A DNA stretch of 64,000 nucleotides from an uncultured Caryophanales bacterium (GCA_946626535.1 CAMOUK010000001.1:1-64000); one strand, 5' to 3'. Numbered from the stretch's first letter, positions 54,036-63,616 are shown. Numbers and translations are program-made. Notes: generated by a model from the sequence alone, not told the origin.

Positions 54036-54551
54036 CTACCTTTTTTCTATGAATTCAGCTTCTTTAGCGGAGTTTTTTTGCATTACTACAATTAAACAGC
54101 GTTGATATGGCATAGTTGCATCCCCTATGTTTTTATCCTCTAGTTTATAAGATATACATACTTTTTCATCATTTAAAGAAATATTATCAATAGAATATAT
54201 TCTCGATCCATAAACATCAGAAAAAATATAAAGATATATGCTTTCCTTATCAAAATCAAGTTCTAAAGTGTCTGGTTTAAAAATATTATTAAATTCATCT
54301 AAATTATCGATGATAAAAGTCCTATTCTTAGGCGATATTGTATCTCTTACATATTTTGGTTCTGAATTTTCAGAATTAGGATCATAGTTTTCATTTTTAT
54401 AAAAAGCGCCATAAACTCTATTATCCTTTAAAAAAGATTCTTTAATCCATTCGGTAGATTGACTATACATGACAGCACCATATGTATTTTTACAACCAAT
54501 TATAAAAAAGCATAAAACACATGCAAATATAAATAATATTAATTTTTTCAT
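54036..54551 (-). CDS. Putative lipoprotein, unknown
   Basis: 171 residues with a signal peptide (MKKLILFIFACVLCFFIIGC) ending in a lipobox IIGC, so lipid-anchored outside the membrane. The mature part is acidic and has two later cysteines that could pair. No family is recognised. It is a single-gene unit between lysC and the his operon. Confidence 0.7.
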   Translation of the reverse strand: MKKLILFIFACVLCFFIIGCKNTYGAVMYSQSTEWIKESFLKDNRVYGAFYKNENYDPNSENSEPKYVRDTISPKNRTFIIDNLDEFNNIFKPDTLELDFDKESIYLYIFSDVYGSRIYSIDNISLNDEKVCISYKLEDKNIGDATMPYQRCLIVVMQKNSAKEAEFIEKR

Positions 54552-54620
54552 CTTCCTATCCCCTAAGTATAATTTAAATCGTTAAAAATGCCATATAGAT
54601 TGTAACATTTTTACCTATTA

Positions 54621-54646
54621 AAAAAAAGCATTTTTCAATGCTTTTT
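54621..54646 (-). terminator. Terminator of asd-lysC
   Basis: AAAAAGCATT (54623-54632) pairs with AATGCTTTTT (54637-54646), overlapping the lysC stop. A nearly identical hairpin ends the degV gene at 63659. Confidence 0.82.
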
Positions 54647-55946
54647 AACCAATCATCTTATCATAAATTGCAGATATTGTTTTTTCATAATCAGCTGAAT
54701 CTACACCAATTATGATATTTAATTCTTCTGGACCTTGAGCTAATAGCTTAATGTTAATTCCAGACTCGCCTAAAGTTTGGAAAACCTTAGCACAAACACC
54801 AGAATGTTTTGCCATATTTCTTCCTACTACGGCAACAAGTGCGATATTTGATTCTAAAGAAACATCTGCAGCTAAATCATTCTTTAAATCTGTAATAATT
54901 TCATATTTTACCTTTTCAACCGCATCATTTGCACAAACAACTGAAATTGAGTCAATTCCAGATGGAACGTGCTCAATAGAAACATTATATTTTTCAAATA
55001 CTGATAAAGCCTTTCTTAAAAAGCCTACCTCATTAGACATATGGTCTTTTGTAATATTAAAAGAAATAAAGTCCTTCTTACCAGCTAAACCAGTAATGAT
55101 AGATGATTCATCTTGACTTACATTTTTAATAATTGTACCAGGATGAGCTGGATCATTAGTGTTCTTTAAATTAATTGGAATATTTAATTCTTGAACTGGG
55201 AATACTGTTTCTTCATGTAATACAGATGCACCCATATATGATAATTCTCTTAGCTCTGCATAAGTAATTTCTTTAATAGCCTTAGGATTTTTAACGATTC
55301 TAGGGTCAGCTGCTAAAATACCTGAAACATCTGTCCAGTTTTCATAAAGTGATGCATTTATACATTTTGCTAAAATAGAGCCTGTAACATCAGATCCACC
55401 ACGAGAAAGTAAATGTAGGGTTCCATTAGGGAATGAGCCATAAAAGCCTGGAACTACAATTTTACCATATTCCTGGAAAGCAGCTTTAACATTATTTTCA
55501 GTCTTAAGATTATCCATCTTTCCATCAAAATTAAAGATTAATAAATCTTTTGCATCTACAAACTTAAAGCCTAAATAAGCTGCAAGAAGCTTAGATGTTA
55601 AATATTCACCTCTAGATACTAAATAATCTTGAGAAATATTTTTATTTAATTCAGCCTTTAAGCTATCTAAATCCTTATTTATATCATATTTAATACCTAG
55701 CTCATCTCTTACGCCAACAAATCTATCATAAATCATTTTCCAGATATCAGCATATGTTACATTAAACTTTAAATGAGCATGTAAAATATATAATAAATCT
55801 GTGATTTTAGTATCATTTGAATCTCTTTTACCTAAAGCAGAAGCTACTACTACACATCTATTAGGGTCTGATTCAATTATATTTTTAACCTTGGCAAACT
55901 GAGTTGCGCAAGATAGTGAAGATCCTCCAAACTTTGTAACTACCAT
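54645..55946 (-). CDS. lysC: Aspartate kinase
   Basis: First step of the aspartate family pathway, 433 residues. TKFGGSSLS at the start, SRGGSDVTGSILA for substrate binding, and two ACT domains in the last 150 residues for feedback control. It follows asd by 13 bases. Which end product inhibits it cannot be read. Confidence 0.92.
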   Translation of the reverse strand: MVVTKFGGSSLSCATQFAKVKNIIESDPNRCVVVASALGKRDSNDTKITDLLYILHAHLKFNVTYADIWKMIYDRFVGVRDELGIKYDINKDLDSLKAELNKNISQDYLVSRGEYLTSKLLAAYLGFKFVDAKDLLIFNFDGKMDNLKTENNVKAAFQEYGKIVVPGFYGSFPNGTLHLLSRGGSDVTGSILAKCINASLYENWTDVSGILAADPRIVKNPKAIKEITYAELRELSYMGASVLHEETVFPVQELNIPINLKNTNDPAHPGTIIKNVSQDESSIITGLAGKKDFISFNITKDHMSNEVGFLRKALSVFEKYNVSIEHVPSGIDSISVVCANDAVEKVKYEIITDLKNDLAADVSLESNIALVAVVGRNMAKHSGVCAKVFQTLGESGINIKLLAQGPEELNIIIGVDSADYEKTISAIYDKMIG

Positions 55947-55959
55947 ATTTTATACACTC

Positions 55960-56973
55960 CTAATTAAATTTTAAATGGGCTAAATGCTGCATAATTTGAA
56001 CAGCGTTAGTTGCGGCACCCTTTCTAACCTGGTCACCAGCACACCATAATGTAACGCCATTTTCATTAACTAAATCTTTTCTAATTCTTCCTACAAATAC
56101 TAAATCCTGGTCAGATGTAACTATAGGCATTGGATATTTTTTATTTGCTGGATCATCATATAATACAGCACCTGGTGCCTCACTAATTACTTTTCTAACA
56201 TCATCAAGATTAACCTTATCTTCTGTAATAACAGTAACAGAAATTGAATGACTTCTAACAACAGGAACTCTTACGCATGTACAATTTACTAATAATTGTG
56301 GTAAATGCATAATCTTTCTTCCTTCATTTTGCATCTTCATTTCTTCTGTTGTAAATAAATTATCGTTGAAGCTTCCAATATGAGGAATTACATTTTCAGC
56401 AATTTGGTATGCAAAAACATTAGGATTAATATCTCCTCCATGAAGTAAAGCCTCCTCTTGAGCTCTAAGCTCAATTGGTCCTTCAACACCCGCACCAGAT
56501 GTAGCTTGGTAAGTTGATGCATACATCGCTTTTATTTTTGATAATTTATTTATTGCGTTAACTGCAACTAAAGTTATAATTGTTGAGCAATTTGGATTTG
56601 CGACAATACCCTTATTTTTAAATGCATCATCAGCATTGATTTCAGGTACTACTAGTGGTACATCATCATTCATTCTAAAAGCACTTGAATTGTCGATAAA
56701 AACAGCTCCAGATGCAACTATATCATCAGCAAATTCCTTAGCTAAGGCATTTGATACAGCACCTAATACAAAATCAAGACCCTTAAATGCACCCTTTTGG
56801 GCAAGCTCAATTTTATATTCTTTTCCATTAAAACTAATAGTTTTTCCAACTGATCTTTGACTTGCTAAAACTCTTAATTCATTAACAGGAAATTTTCTTT
56901 CCTCTAAAACCTTTAGCATTTCTCTTCCTACTGCACCAGTTGCTCCTAAAATACCAACATTATAACTTTTCAT
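55960..56973 (-). CDS. asd: Aspartate-semialdehyde dehydrogenase
   Basis: NADPH-dependent second step of the pathway, 337 residues. GATGAVGREMLKVLEER at the N-terminus, catalytic Cys in NPNCSTIITLVAVNAI, and VRVPVVRSHSISV. It has its own promoter (57010-57038) and heads asd-lysC. Its product is used by the plus-strand hom gene and by dapA. Confidence 0.95.
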   Translation of the reverse strand: MKSYNVGILGATGAVGREMLKVLEERKFPVNELRVLASQRSVGKTISFNGKEYKIELAQKGAFKGLDFVLGAVSNALAKEFADDIVASGAVFIDNSSAFRMNDDVPLVVPEINADDAFKNKGIVANPNCSTIITLVAVNAINKLSKIKAMYASTYQATSGAGVEGPIELRAQEEALLHGGDINPNVFAYQIAENVIPHIGSFNDNLFTTEEMKMQNEGRKIMHLPQLLVNCTCVRVPVVRSHSISVTVITEDKVNLDDVRKVISEAPGAVLYDDPANKKYPMPIVTSDQDLVFVGRIRKDLVNENGVTLWCAGDQVRKGAATNAVQIMQHLAHLKFN

Positions 56974-57009
56974 AATACTCTCTCCCTTGATTAAAAAATA
57001 ATCGAAATT

Positions 57010-57038
57010 ATTATATTACAAAATAAAACTAAAATCAA
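57010..57038 (-). promoter_or_regulatory. Promoter of asd-lysC
   Basis: On the minus strand TTGATT (57038-57033) and TATAAT (57015-57010) are 17 bp apart, so asd-lysC can be transcribed independently of the lysine riboswitch. Confidence 0.6.
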
Positions 57039-57039
57039 T

Positions 57040-57087
57040 AAAATGTTTGTGTAAAATTTACTCTTGTATTTCATACACAAACATTTT
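57040..57087 (-). terminator. Long-loop inverted repeat after dapB
   Basis: AAAATGTTTGTGTA (57040-57053) pairs with TACACAAACATTTT (57074-57087) over 20 bases. T-rich sequence follows on the minus strand, so it probably ends the riboswitch operon. The loop is long for a terminator. Confidence 0.6.
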
Positions 57088-57091
57088 TAAA

Positions 57092-57799
57092 TTATTTATT
57101 GCCAAAAAGTACATCTTCCATATTGTAGATGCCATTTGGTTTATTTACTAACCACTTAGCTGCCATTATAGCACCAGTCGCAAATATCTTTTTAGAATTT
57201 GCTTCGTGCTTTAAGGTAATTATTTCATCATTACCAAAATAAGAAACCTCGTGAACACCAACTACTGTTCCGCCTCTTAAAGAATGAACACCAACCTCAT
57301 TTTTTTGTCTTGGACTATAGCCTTCTCTACCATATGTTACTTTAGATTGTTCATTAACAATAGAATTTAATAACATCTTAGCTGTACCAGATGGGGAGTC
57401 AATTTTCTTATTATGATGAGCTTCTACTATTTCAACATCAAAATCTTTTAATACAGGGGTAATTTCTTTAACTAGCTTATTTAATAAAATAACACCAAGT
57501 GAGAAATTAGCACTTCTTAATACTGCATTAGTGTTAGCCAAATTATTAATTTTATCTAATTGCTCATCAGTATAGCCAGTTGTTGCAAAAACAACAGGCT
57601 TATTATTCTTTTTAGCATAATCAATAATCATATCTAAATTAGCTGGATTTGAAAAATCAATTATACAATCAAAATTTCCATCAGTCTCATCTAATTTTTT
57701 ATATTTACATTCTAAGGCTACATTACAAGCTAAATCATCACCTAACATTTCAGAGATGATCTTACCCATTGCACCATAACCAACTACACAAAATTTCAT
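57092..57799 (-). CDS. dapB: 4-hydroxy-tetrahydrodipicolinate reductase
   Basis: NAD(P)H step from HTPA to tetrahydrodipicolinate, 235 residues. GYGAMGKII at the N-terminus, VFATTGYTDEQ, EAHHNKKIDSPSGTAKML and GREGYSPRQKNEVGVHSLRGG are intact. It overlaps dapA by one base. Confidence 0.94.
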   Translation of the reverse strand: MKFCVVGYGAMGKIISEMLGDDLACNVALECKYKKLDETDGNFDCIIDFSNPANLDMIIDYAKKNNKPVVFATTGYTDEQLDKINNLANTNAVLRSANFSLGVILLNKLVKEITPVLKDFDVEIVEAHHNKKIDSPSGTAKMLLNSIVNEQSKVTYGREGYSPRQKNEVGVHSLRGGTVVGVHEVSYFGNDEIITLKHEANSKKIFATGAIMAAKWLVNKPNGIYNMEDVLFGNK

Positions 57800-58680
57800 T
57801 ATTTTATATACTCCTTATTTTTATCTAGGCAATCATTTAATACCTTTTTATGCTCTTCAGTCATATAATCAAGTGGCATTCTATAGCCACCAACATTAAA
57901 GCCTAAATGATTCATCGCTTCCTTAACTGGAATTGGATTTACTTCAATAAATAAATTATTGATAGTATCTAATAAATCAAGCTGTAATCTATTAGCCTCT
58001 TCATATTCTTCTTCCATACATAAATCACAAATACGCTGAGTATTTCTTGGAGCTATATTGGCAAGTACTGAAATAACACCTTTAGCACCAATAGACATCA
58101 TAGGAACAATTATATCATCATTTCCAGAATACATCGCAAAATCATCAGATAATAGCTTTGAAACCTTCATCGCATAGCTCATATTACCTGAAGCTTCCTT
58201 TATACCACAAATATTTGGATGCTTTGATAAAACCTCTATTGAATGAATTGACATACTCATGCCAGTTCTACCAGGAACATTATACATAATTACAGGACAT
58301 TTAGATGCATCTGCTACAGCTTGGAAATGCTTAATTAAGCCAGATTCATTTGTCTTATTATAATATGGTGTAATAACTAAAACATAATCAGCGCCAAGCT
58401 CTGAATATTTTTTAGACATAGTTACAGCTTTTTCTGTTTCATTAGAACCAGAGCCAACTATTAAAGGTACTCTCTTATTTACCTTCTTTACACTATATTT
58501 AACTATTTCAGCTTCCTCATCAAAGGTTAATGTTGAAGCCTCTCCTGTTGTTCCTAAAATAACAATACCATGGGTATTATTATTACAGTGATATTCTAAT
58601 AATTCACCTAATTTTTCAAAATTAACACTTCCATCTTCATTAAATGGAGTAACAAGTGCTACTAAACTTCCTTCTAACAT
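57799..58680 (-). CDS. dapA: 4-hydroxy-tetrahydrodipicolinate synthase
   Basis: Condenses pyruvate and aspartate semialdehyde. LGTTGEASTL, Tyr in YNVPGRTGM, and the Schiff-base lysine in GIKEASGNM are present. ATG 58680 is used, with AAGGAGG upstream; two more codons upstream are open. About 293 residues. It lies after the DapF-like gene by 13 bases. Confidence 0.95.
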   Translation of the reverse strand: MLEGSLVALVTPFNEDGSVNFEKLGELLEYHCNNNTHGIVILGTTGEASTLTFDEEAEIVKYSVKKVNKRVPLIVGSGSNETEKAVTMSKKYSELGADYVLVITPYYNKTNESGLIKHFQAVADASKCPVIMYNVPGRTGMSMSIHSIEVLSKHPNICGIKEASGNMSYAMKVSKLLSDDFAMYSGNDDIIVPMMSIGAKGVISVLANIAPRNTQRICDLCMEEEYEEANRLQLDLLDTINNLFIEVNPIPVKEAMNHLGFNVGGYRMPLDYMTEEHKKVLNDCLDKNKEYIK

Positions 58681-58693
58681 AATCAAATCCTCC

Positions 58694-59476
58694 TTATAGA
58701 TCTAATTCAAATAATTTATGAGCCTCACCAACAAATTTAATTATTTTCTTTGTTGTATCAACTAGACTCTTACCAAATTCATTTTGTACTTCTACTGTCT
58801 TATATGTATAATTTTGTTTATTTGCCGCTATTACTGAAGCTACATTACCTTCAGCACTAAAGCCAAACCCAAAGCCATTAATATATGTTTTTACGCTAAT
58901 ATTTTTTCTATCAATTACCTTTACGTAATCTACGCTTATTCCTCTTCTAAATAAAGGATTAGTTGAAATATCTTTTGCATAGCTTAATACCTTATCATTA
59001 AAATCATCAACAAATATAACACATCTTGGTGTAAGTACATTCATACAAAATACTGTAATATCAGTATTATTTATTCTTAATACTCTACCAAATGAATCAA
59101 GACAATCATTTATATAAAGCATCGTATTATTGAATAAAGGCTGGCTAAATTCTATAGTTATATCATTACCATTCATTGAAATATTTTTAGTTCTACCATT
59201 ATAAGCTATTTCAAATTCATTTCTTCTAGATAAGCTATTTAATTTAATATATAAGCTATAGCATAAATACATATCAACAGAAGGTTCTTTTTTATCTCCC
59301 TTATTATCATAAAATAATATTTCAAATGGATTATTTTTAATAATAATTAAGCCTAAGGCTCCAATAGAAAACCTTCTATCACATATCTTTTTTGATATTA
59401 TAGAATAATCTGCATTATTGCTATATTCAGTGATTAAATAATCATTACCATAGCAATGCATTTTTATTATATGCAT
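58694..59476 (-). CDS. DapF-like protein lacking catalytic cysteines
   Basis: 260 residues in the dapF position between lysA and dapA. The fold pattern is kept: KMHCYGNDYLI, NGR near 93-95, RCVIFVDDFNDKV, GISVDYVKVIDRKNISVKTYINGFGFG. Active-site elements are gone. MCGNGxRC is replaced by PSVDMYLC, putting Ser66 for the first Cys. ACGTGA is replaced by SAEGNV, putting Ala208 for the second Cys. The glutamates of TYERGxGET are also lost, and GNPH has become LTPR. The frame is intact and overlaps lysA, so it is maintained rather than a fresh pseudogene. Epimerase activity is unlikely. Confidence 0.7.
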   Translation of the reverse strand: MHIIKMHCYGNDYLITEYSNNADYSIISKKICDRRFSIGALGLIIIKNNPFEILFYDNKGDKKEPSVDMYLCYSLYIKLNSLSRRNEFEIAYNGRTKNISMNGNDITIEFSQPLFNNTMLYINDCLDSFGRVLRINNTDITVFCMNVLTPRCVIFVDDFNDKVLSYAKDISTNPLFRRGISVDYVKVIDRKNISVKTYINGFGFGFSAEGNVASVIAANKQNYTYKTVEVQNEFGKSLVDTTKKIIKFVGEAHKLFELDL

Positions 59477-60702
59477 TATATTTCTCTTTCTATAAGCTCT
59501 TCTAAGCTCATTCTTCTAACTACTAATTTATCTTTTCCATTATTAACAAAAACAACTGCTGGAGTTAAAGCCTTATTATAATTTGAGCTCATTGAATAGC
59601 CATAAGCACCAGTTGTAAATGTTACAAGTAAATCTCCAGCTTTTGCCTCTGGAAGTGCAATATTTTCAATTATTAAATCACCAGATTCACAGCACTTTCC
59701 TGCAATTGTAACAATATGATTTTTTTCTAAATCTTCTTTTCCATCAATTACAGCATCATATTTTGCTTGATATAGGGCAGGTCTAATATTATCTGTCATA
59801 CCGCCATCGATAAAATAATATTCCTTATTTGGAGTCTTTTTAGTAAAGCCAATTGTATAAATTGTATAACCAGCCTCACCAACAATAGATCTACCAGGCT
59901 CAATGGCTAGCTTTTTAATTTTTACATTTTCCTTCTTTAATTCTTCTTCACAAGTATTAATTAATGTCTTAGAAACTATATCAAAGCTAATAGGTTTATC
60001 AGCATCAGTATATCTTACACCATAGCCTCCACCAATGTTTAATTCTAATACTTGATCAAAATCCTTAAGGTAACCAATAAGCTTCTTTAAAGCGGCTCTA
60101 AATGATTCTAAATCAAATATTTGTGAGCCAATATGACAGTGGAAGCCTACAAATTTAATATGTTTTGATTTTGAAACAATATTCATCATTTCTTTATAAT
60201 CAGCTGAATTATAAATAATACCAAATTTAGAATCTACGTGAGCTGTAACAATGAATTTATGAGTATGGGCATCAACGCCTACATTCATTCTAATCATTAT
60301 TCTAACATCCTTAGTAGCTATTTTATCTAATAGCTTTAATTCATCTAGATTATCTACAACTATAGTTCCAATATTATTATTTAGGGCAAATTCTAATTCT
60401 TCTGGTTGCTTATTATTTCCATGGAAATAAATATTTTTAGGATTAAAACCAGCTTTAACAGCTGTATATAATTCTCCTAAAGATACACAATCTAGACTAG
60501 CATTCTTTCTTGAAATTAATCTAATCATTTCCTTTACATTAAATGCCTTTGATGCGTAAATTACTTCTGTTTCAAATTGATTAGATTTTAAATTATTTAG
60601 ATATAAATCTATATTATTTTCAATTTTAGCCTCATCAAAAACATATAAAGGAGTATTATATTTTTCCTTTAAATATTTTACTTCAACATCACTTATTCTC
60701 AT
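59476..60702 (-). CDS. lysA: Diaminopimelate decarboxylase
   Basis: PLP enzyme forming lysine from meso-DAP, 408 residues, alanine-racemase fold. PLP lysine in VIYASKAFN, HCHIGSQI, GGGYGVRYTDADKP, EPGRSIVGEAG and the late CCESGDLI are present. It overlaps the GGDEF gene upstream by 14 bases and the DapF-like gene by one. It is under the lysine riboswitch. Confidence 0.95.
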   Translation of the reverse strand: MRISDVEVKYLKEKYNTPLYVFDEAKIENNIDLYLNNLKSNQFETEVIYASKAFNVKEMIRLISRKNASLDCVSLGELYTAVKAGFNPKNIYFHGNNKQPEELEFALNNNIGTIVVDNLDELKLLDKIATKDVRIMIRMNVGVDAHTHKFIVTAHVDSKFGIIYNSADYKEMMNIVSKSKHIKFVGFHCHIGSQIFDLESFRAALKKLIGYLKDFDQVLELNIGGGYGVRYTDADKPISFDIVSKTLINTCEEELKKENVKIKKLAIEPGRSIVGEAGYTIYTIGFTKKTPNKEYYFIDGGMTDNIRPALYQAKYDAVIDGKEDLEKNHIVTIAGKCCESGDLIIENIALPEAKAGDLLVTFTTGAYGYSMSSNYNKALTPAVVFVNNGKDKLVVRRMSLEELIEREI

Positions 60703-61762
60703 TTTTACTCTCCCTCTTATACCGATACATCAATTCATCAACAAACTTTATTTGATCACCAACATTATCCTTTGGATTAATAACTGAATAACCTAAGGAT
60801 ACTGTAGGTAGATTAACATCTTGTTGTTTTGCCTTATCTAATTGATTTTTAAAGGAATCAATTAAATTAGAAATATTTTCCAAATTTTTAGTTATAATTA
60901 CTACAAATTCATCTCCGCCGACTCTATAAACATATGAACTTTTCCTGAAGCATTGCCTAATTATCAAGGCAATTCTTCTTAAAACCATATCTCCATATTC
61001 ATGTCCTAGCTCATCATTAATTCTTTTGAAATCATCTAAATCAAAAAATACATAACCAAATTCCTTATCATTTTTCATCAAGAAGTTTTCATAGCATCTT
61101 CTATTTAATGTATATGTTAAGGCGTCTGTTTGAGTAATCATATCAATATAGAATAAAAAGAATACAACTACTGAAAGTGAAACTGCAAGCCAGCAAGTTA
61201 GATAAGTACGGTCTATAATTTGAGCTGCAACGCCATAAGTAATCATAAGGATTGCAAAAATAATAATTATAGAGGTCTTATGCTGATATTTTCTTGCAAG
61301 AATAGCTGAGCAATAAAATAGGTATGCCCCTTCTGATGCATAAACTAAAATATATAGGAAATAAAAGCTTCCCCTTATATATAGATTTGCCGCATCAACA
61401 TTAAATATGAAGCCAAATGGTAAATTAAAAATTTGTAAAATTATATTTACACCAATTGGTATAAGCATATATTTTGTAGATTTTCTATTAGCTATCGTAT
61501 AGACAAGTAAAAGTGGAAAGCATGGTGTAATTATAAATTCAATAAATTTAGCTGTCTTTAATATCCAGCCTAAATTATCCTTTCCTGCTACCAAATTACC
61601 TATCCATTCAAATAGAGCTCCTAATATTACAATACATATACATTCTAAAAACTTGATTTTAGTTTTTCTATCTACGCTATTATTATTGATTATTATATAT
61701 GCAGTTATTAAAATAAATAAAAACGCAACTGTTAAAACAACTGAATAATATGTAAATATCAT
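60689..61762 (-). CDS. Membrane GGDEF protein (putative diguanylate cyclase)
   Basis: 357 residues. Seven or eight hydrophobic helices fill residues 1-210; no known sensor domain is recognised. The GGDEF domain follows (about 215-350) with ALTYTLNRRCYENFL, FDLDDFKRINDELGHEYGDMVL and the intact active site RVGGDEFVV, so c-di-GMP synthesis is plausible. The inhibitory RxxD before GGDEF reads RKSS, so product feedback is probably absent. AGGAGGA precedes the ATG. It is the first gene of the lysine-riboswitch operon and overlaps lysA. Confidence 0.85.
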   Translation of the reverse strand: MIFTYYSVVLTVAFLFILITAYIIINNNSVDRKTKIKFLECICIVILGALFEWIGNLVAGKDNLGWILKTAKFIEFIITPCFPLLLVYTIANRKSTKYMLIPIGVNIILQIFNLPFGFIFNVDAANLYIRGSFYFLYILVYASEGAYLFYCSAILARKYQHKTSIIIIFAILMITYGVAAQIIDRTYLTCWLAVSLSVVVFFLFYIDMITQTDALTYTLNRRCYENFLMKNDKEFGYVFFDLDDFKRINDELGHEYGDMVLRRIALIIRQCFRKSSYVYRVGGDEFVVIITKNLENISNLIDSFKNQLDKAKQQDVNLPTVSLGYSVINPKDNVGDQIKFVDELMYRYKRESKNENK

Positions 61763-61784
61763 AATATCCTCCTCTTTATAAAAA

Positions 61785-61812
61785 TAAAAAAACTCAAGCT
61801 GACGCTTAAGTT
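61785..61812 (-). terminator. Riboswitch-controlled terminator
   Basis: On the minus strand AACTTAAGC and GCTTGAGTT pair over GTCA and run into TTTTTTT. It lies between the lysine aptamer and the GGDEF start. Confidence 0.85.
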
Positions 61813-61825
61813 TAAAAAGATCTTT

Positions 61826-61998
61826 TTATAAATTAGCGCCACTACAATAATTTTGTAGGAGTGATATAAGTGTTTCCTATACCCCCATAGAATAAATATG
61901 CCTATTTACCTATTCGGCAATGATTACCTTTCTTATAAATCATAAGATGCCTCTTCATTATAATACTCATCTGCATTGCTACCTCTAATATCAAGTTT
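61826..61998 (-). promoter_or_regulatory. Lysine riboswitch (L box)
   Basis: On the minus strand the aptamer has AGAGGTAGC near 61985, GAGTATTATAATGAAGAGG, an AAGAAAGGTAATCATTGCCGAATAGG arm, GGGGGTATAGGAAAC, and the closing GTAGTGGCGCTAAT near 61832. These follow the L-box order, and the downstream operon contains lysA, dapA and dapB. Lysine should stop transcription at the hairpin 61785-61812. Confidence 0.88.
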
Positions 61999-62003
61999 AT
62001 CTA

Positions 62004-62032
62004 ATTGTATCATATTAAATTTTATTTGTCTA
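62004..62032 (-). promoter_or_regulatory. Promoter of the lysine riboswitch operon
   Basis: On the minus strand TAGACA (62032-62027) and TACAAT (62009-62004) are 17 bp apart. The -35 element overlaps the end of the YolD-like gene. Confidence 0.55.
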
Positions 62033-62330
62033 TTATTATTTCGATATTTGATATATCGCTAAAATTTATTTTCGTCTTAATTATTTTAATATTTTTTAAT
62101 GCCTTATCAATAAATGAAACCATACCAATAATACTATAATATCCATCATTTTTATAATAGGTAATTTTAACCATCATTTTTTCTTTTATAATTTTCATTT
62201 TTTCATTAAGCTCAAATATTTGATCTTCTGTTAATTCTTTTCTTCTTTCCTTTACAAATGATGCATTATCTAGCATATCATAATAGCCTTCTAAACTATT
62301 AAAAGGTAAAAATTGAATCGCTCTATCCAT
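62022..62330 (-). CDS. YolD-like protein
   Basis: 102 residues of the YolD family, which pairs with UvrX/Y-family polymerases in Firmicutes. LPFNSLEGYYDML near the start, VKERRKELTEDQIFELNEKM and the beta-rich VKITYYKNDGYYSIIGMVSFIDKALKNIKI fit. It overlaps the polymerase gene stop by 8 bases. The role is thought to be linked to translesion synthesis but is not proven. Confidence 0.8.
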   Translation of the reverse strand: MDRAIQFLPFNSLEGYYDMLDNASFVKERRKELTEDQIFELNEKMKIIKEKMMVKITYYKNDGYYSIIGMVSFIDKALKNIKIIKTKINFSDISNIEIIIDK

Positions 62331-63576
62331 TGTGACCTCCTACTAACTTATTTCTTTTTATTTGATTTGCCCTCTGTTCTAAATTCATTCCCTTCAATAT
62401 AGAATTCTTACCATATTTATTCTTTATTTCAATAATAGTTTTAGCTAAATCATTTTCTTTATTTTCCATTTCTTCATTTGTGAATAAATCAATGGTTTTA
62501 TATTTTTCTAATTTTAAATCATTAAATGCTATTCCAATTCTTCTAATTGGATAATCTTCATCTATTATAGTTTTATATAAGGCTTTAAAATAAGCTAATA
62601 ATTTTTTATATGAATTAGTATATTCTCCTATTTTATAGCTTCCACCACTTGGCTTTCTTACATCCTTTGAATAGCCAATATAGATACTAATATTACCACA
62701 AACTAATTTCTTATTAATTAAATTTAAAATATTATTTTCCACCATTTCAATTAAAATAATATAGGCATCATCTGAATTATAATCTTCAAATAATATTTGA
62801 GAATTTGAAATTGATTTTGACTGTGGTCTATAGGCTTTTATATCAGATATTTTACAAGGCTCTATACCTTTTGAATGGTCTATTAAATATAAAGCATTCT
62901 TACCAAATTCATCATATAGTATACTCTCATCTAATCTAGATAATTGATATAAATTTATTACATTATATTTAAGTAATCTTTTTGCGATACCAGGTCCTAT
63001 ATTCCAAATATCAGTAATAGGTGTATGAAACCATATTTCCTCTTTAAATTTATCAACATCTAAAAAGTCTATACCATCAATATTTTTTTTAGCCAATATA
63101 TCAAGAGCTACCTTAGCTAAAAATAAATTAGTTCCAATTCCTGCCTTAGCTGATATTTTAGTTTCCTTAAAAACATCATCAATAACCATTTTAGCAAGCT
63201 CATAATAATTTAATTTATACAGTTTCAAATATGATGTTAAGTCGATAAAGCATTCATCTATTGAATAAGGATATATATCTTCTTTAGCAAAATATTTTAA
63301 ATATATTTTATAAATATCACATGAATATTTCATATAATCCTTCATCTTAGGAAGAGCAACTATATAATCAATATCTTCTGGAATATCAAATAGCCTACAT
63401 CTATTTTTAACACCTAATTGTTTTAATCTAGGGCTTATAGCTAAGCATAGTGCTCCTTTTCCTCTTGACGGATCTGCCACAACTAAATTAGTTTTAAAAG
63501 GATCTAAACTTCTTTTTACACATTCAACACTAGCATAAAAAGTTTTTAAATCTATACACATATAAATTCTATCCAT
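62323..63576 (-). CDS. Y-family DNA polymerase (UvrX/UmuC-like)
   Basis: Translesion polymerase of about 417 residues. CIDLKTFYASVEC and the second acidic motif YSIDECFIDLT hold the metal aspartates, and GIGTNLFLAKVALDILAK is the following family motif. The sequence fits the UvrX/UmuC branch better than DinB. ATG 63576 is preferred to GTG 63588, which lies inside the GGTGGTGAT ribosome site. Operon with the YolD-like gene. No clear LexA box was found upstream. Confidence 0.88.
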   Translation of the reverse strand: MDRIYMCIDLKTFYASVECVKRSLDPFKTNLVVADPSRGKGALCLAISPRLKQLGVKNRCRLFDIPEDIDYIVALPKMKDYMKYSCDIYKIYLKYFAKEDIYPYSIDECFIDLTSYLKLYKLNYYELAKMVIDDVFKETKISAKAGIGTNLFLAKVALDILAKKNIDGIDFLDVDKFKEEIWFHTPITDIWNIGPGIAKRLLKYNVINLYQLSRLDESILYDEFGKNALYLIDHSKGIEPCKISDIKAYRPQSKSISNSQILFEDYNSDDAYIILIEMVENNILNLINKKLVCGNISIYIGYSKDVRKPSGGSYKIGEYTNSYKKLLAYFKALYKTIIDEDYPIRRIGIAFNDLKLEKYKTIDLFTNEEMENKENDLAKTIIEIKNKYGKNSILKGMNLEQRANQIKRNKLVGGHNG

Positions 63577-63616
63577 ATCTATCACCACCTATAATTTATA
63601 TGTTTACTATACTAAT

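Noticed and set aside
54751..55116. 121-residue plus-strand frame inside lysC
   Set aside because: Antisense shadow over the conserved ACT domains.
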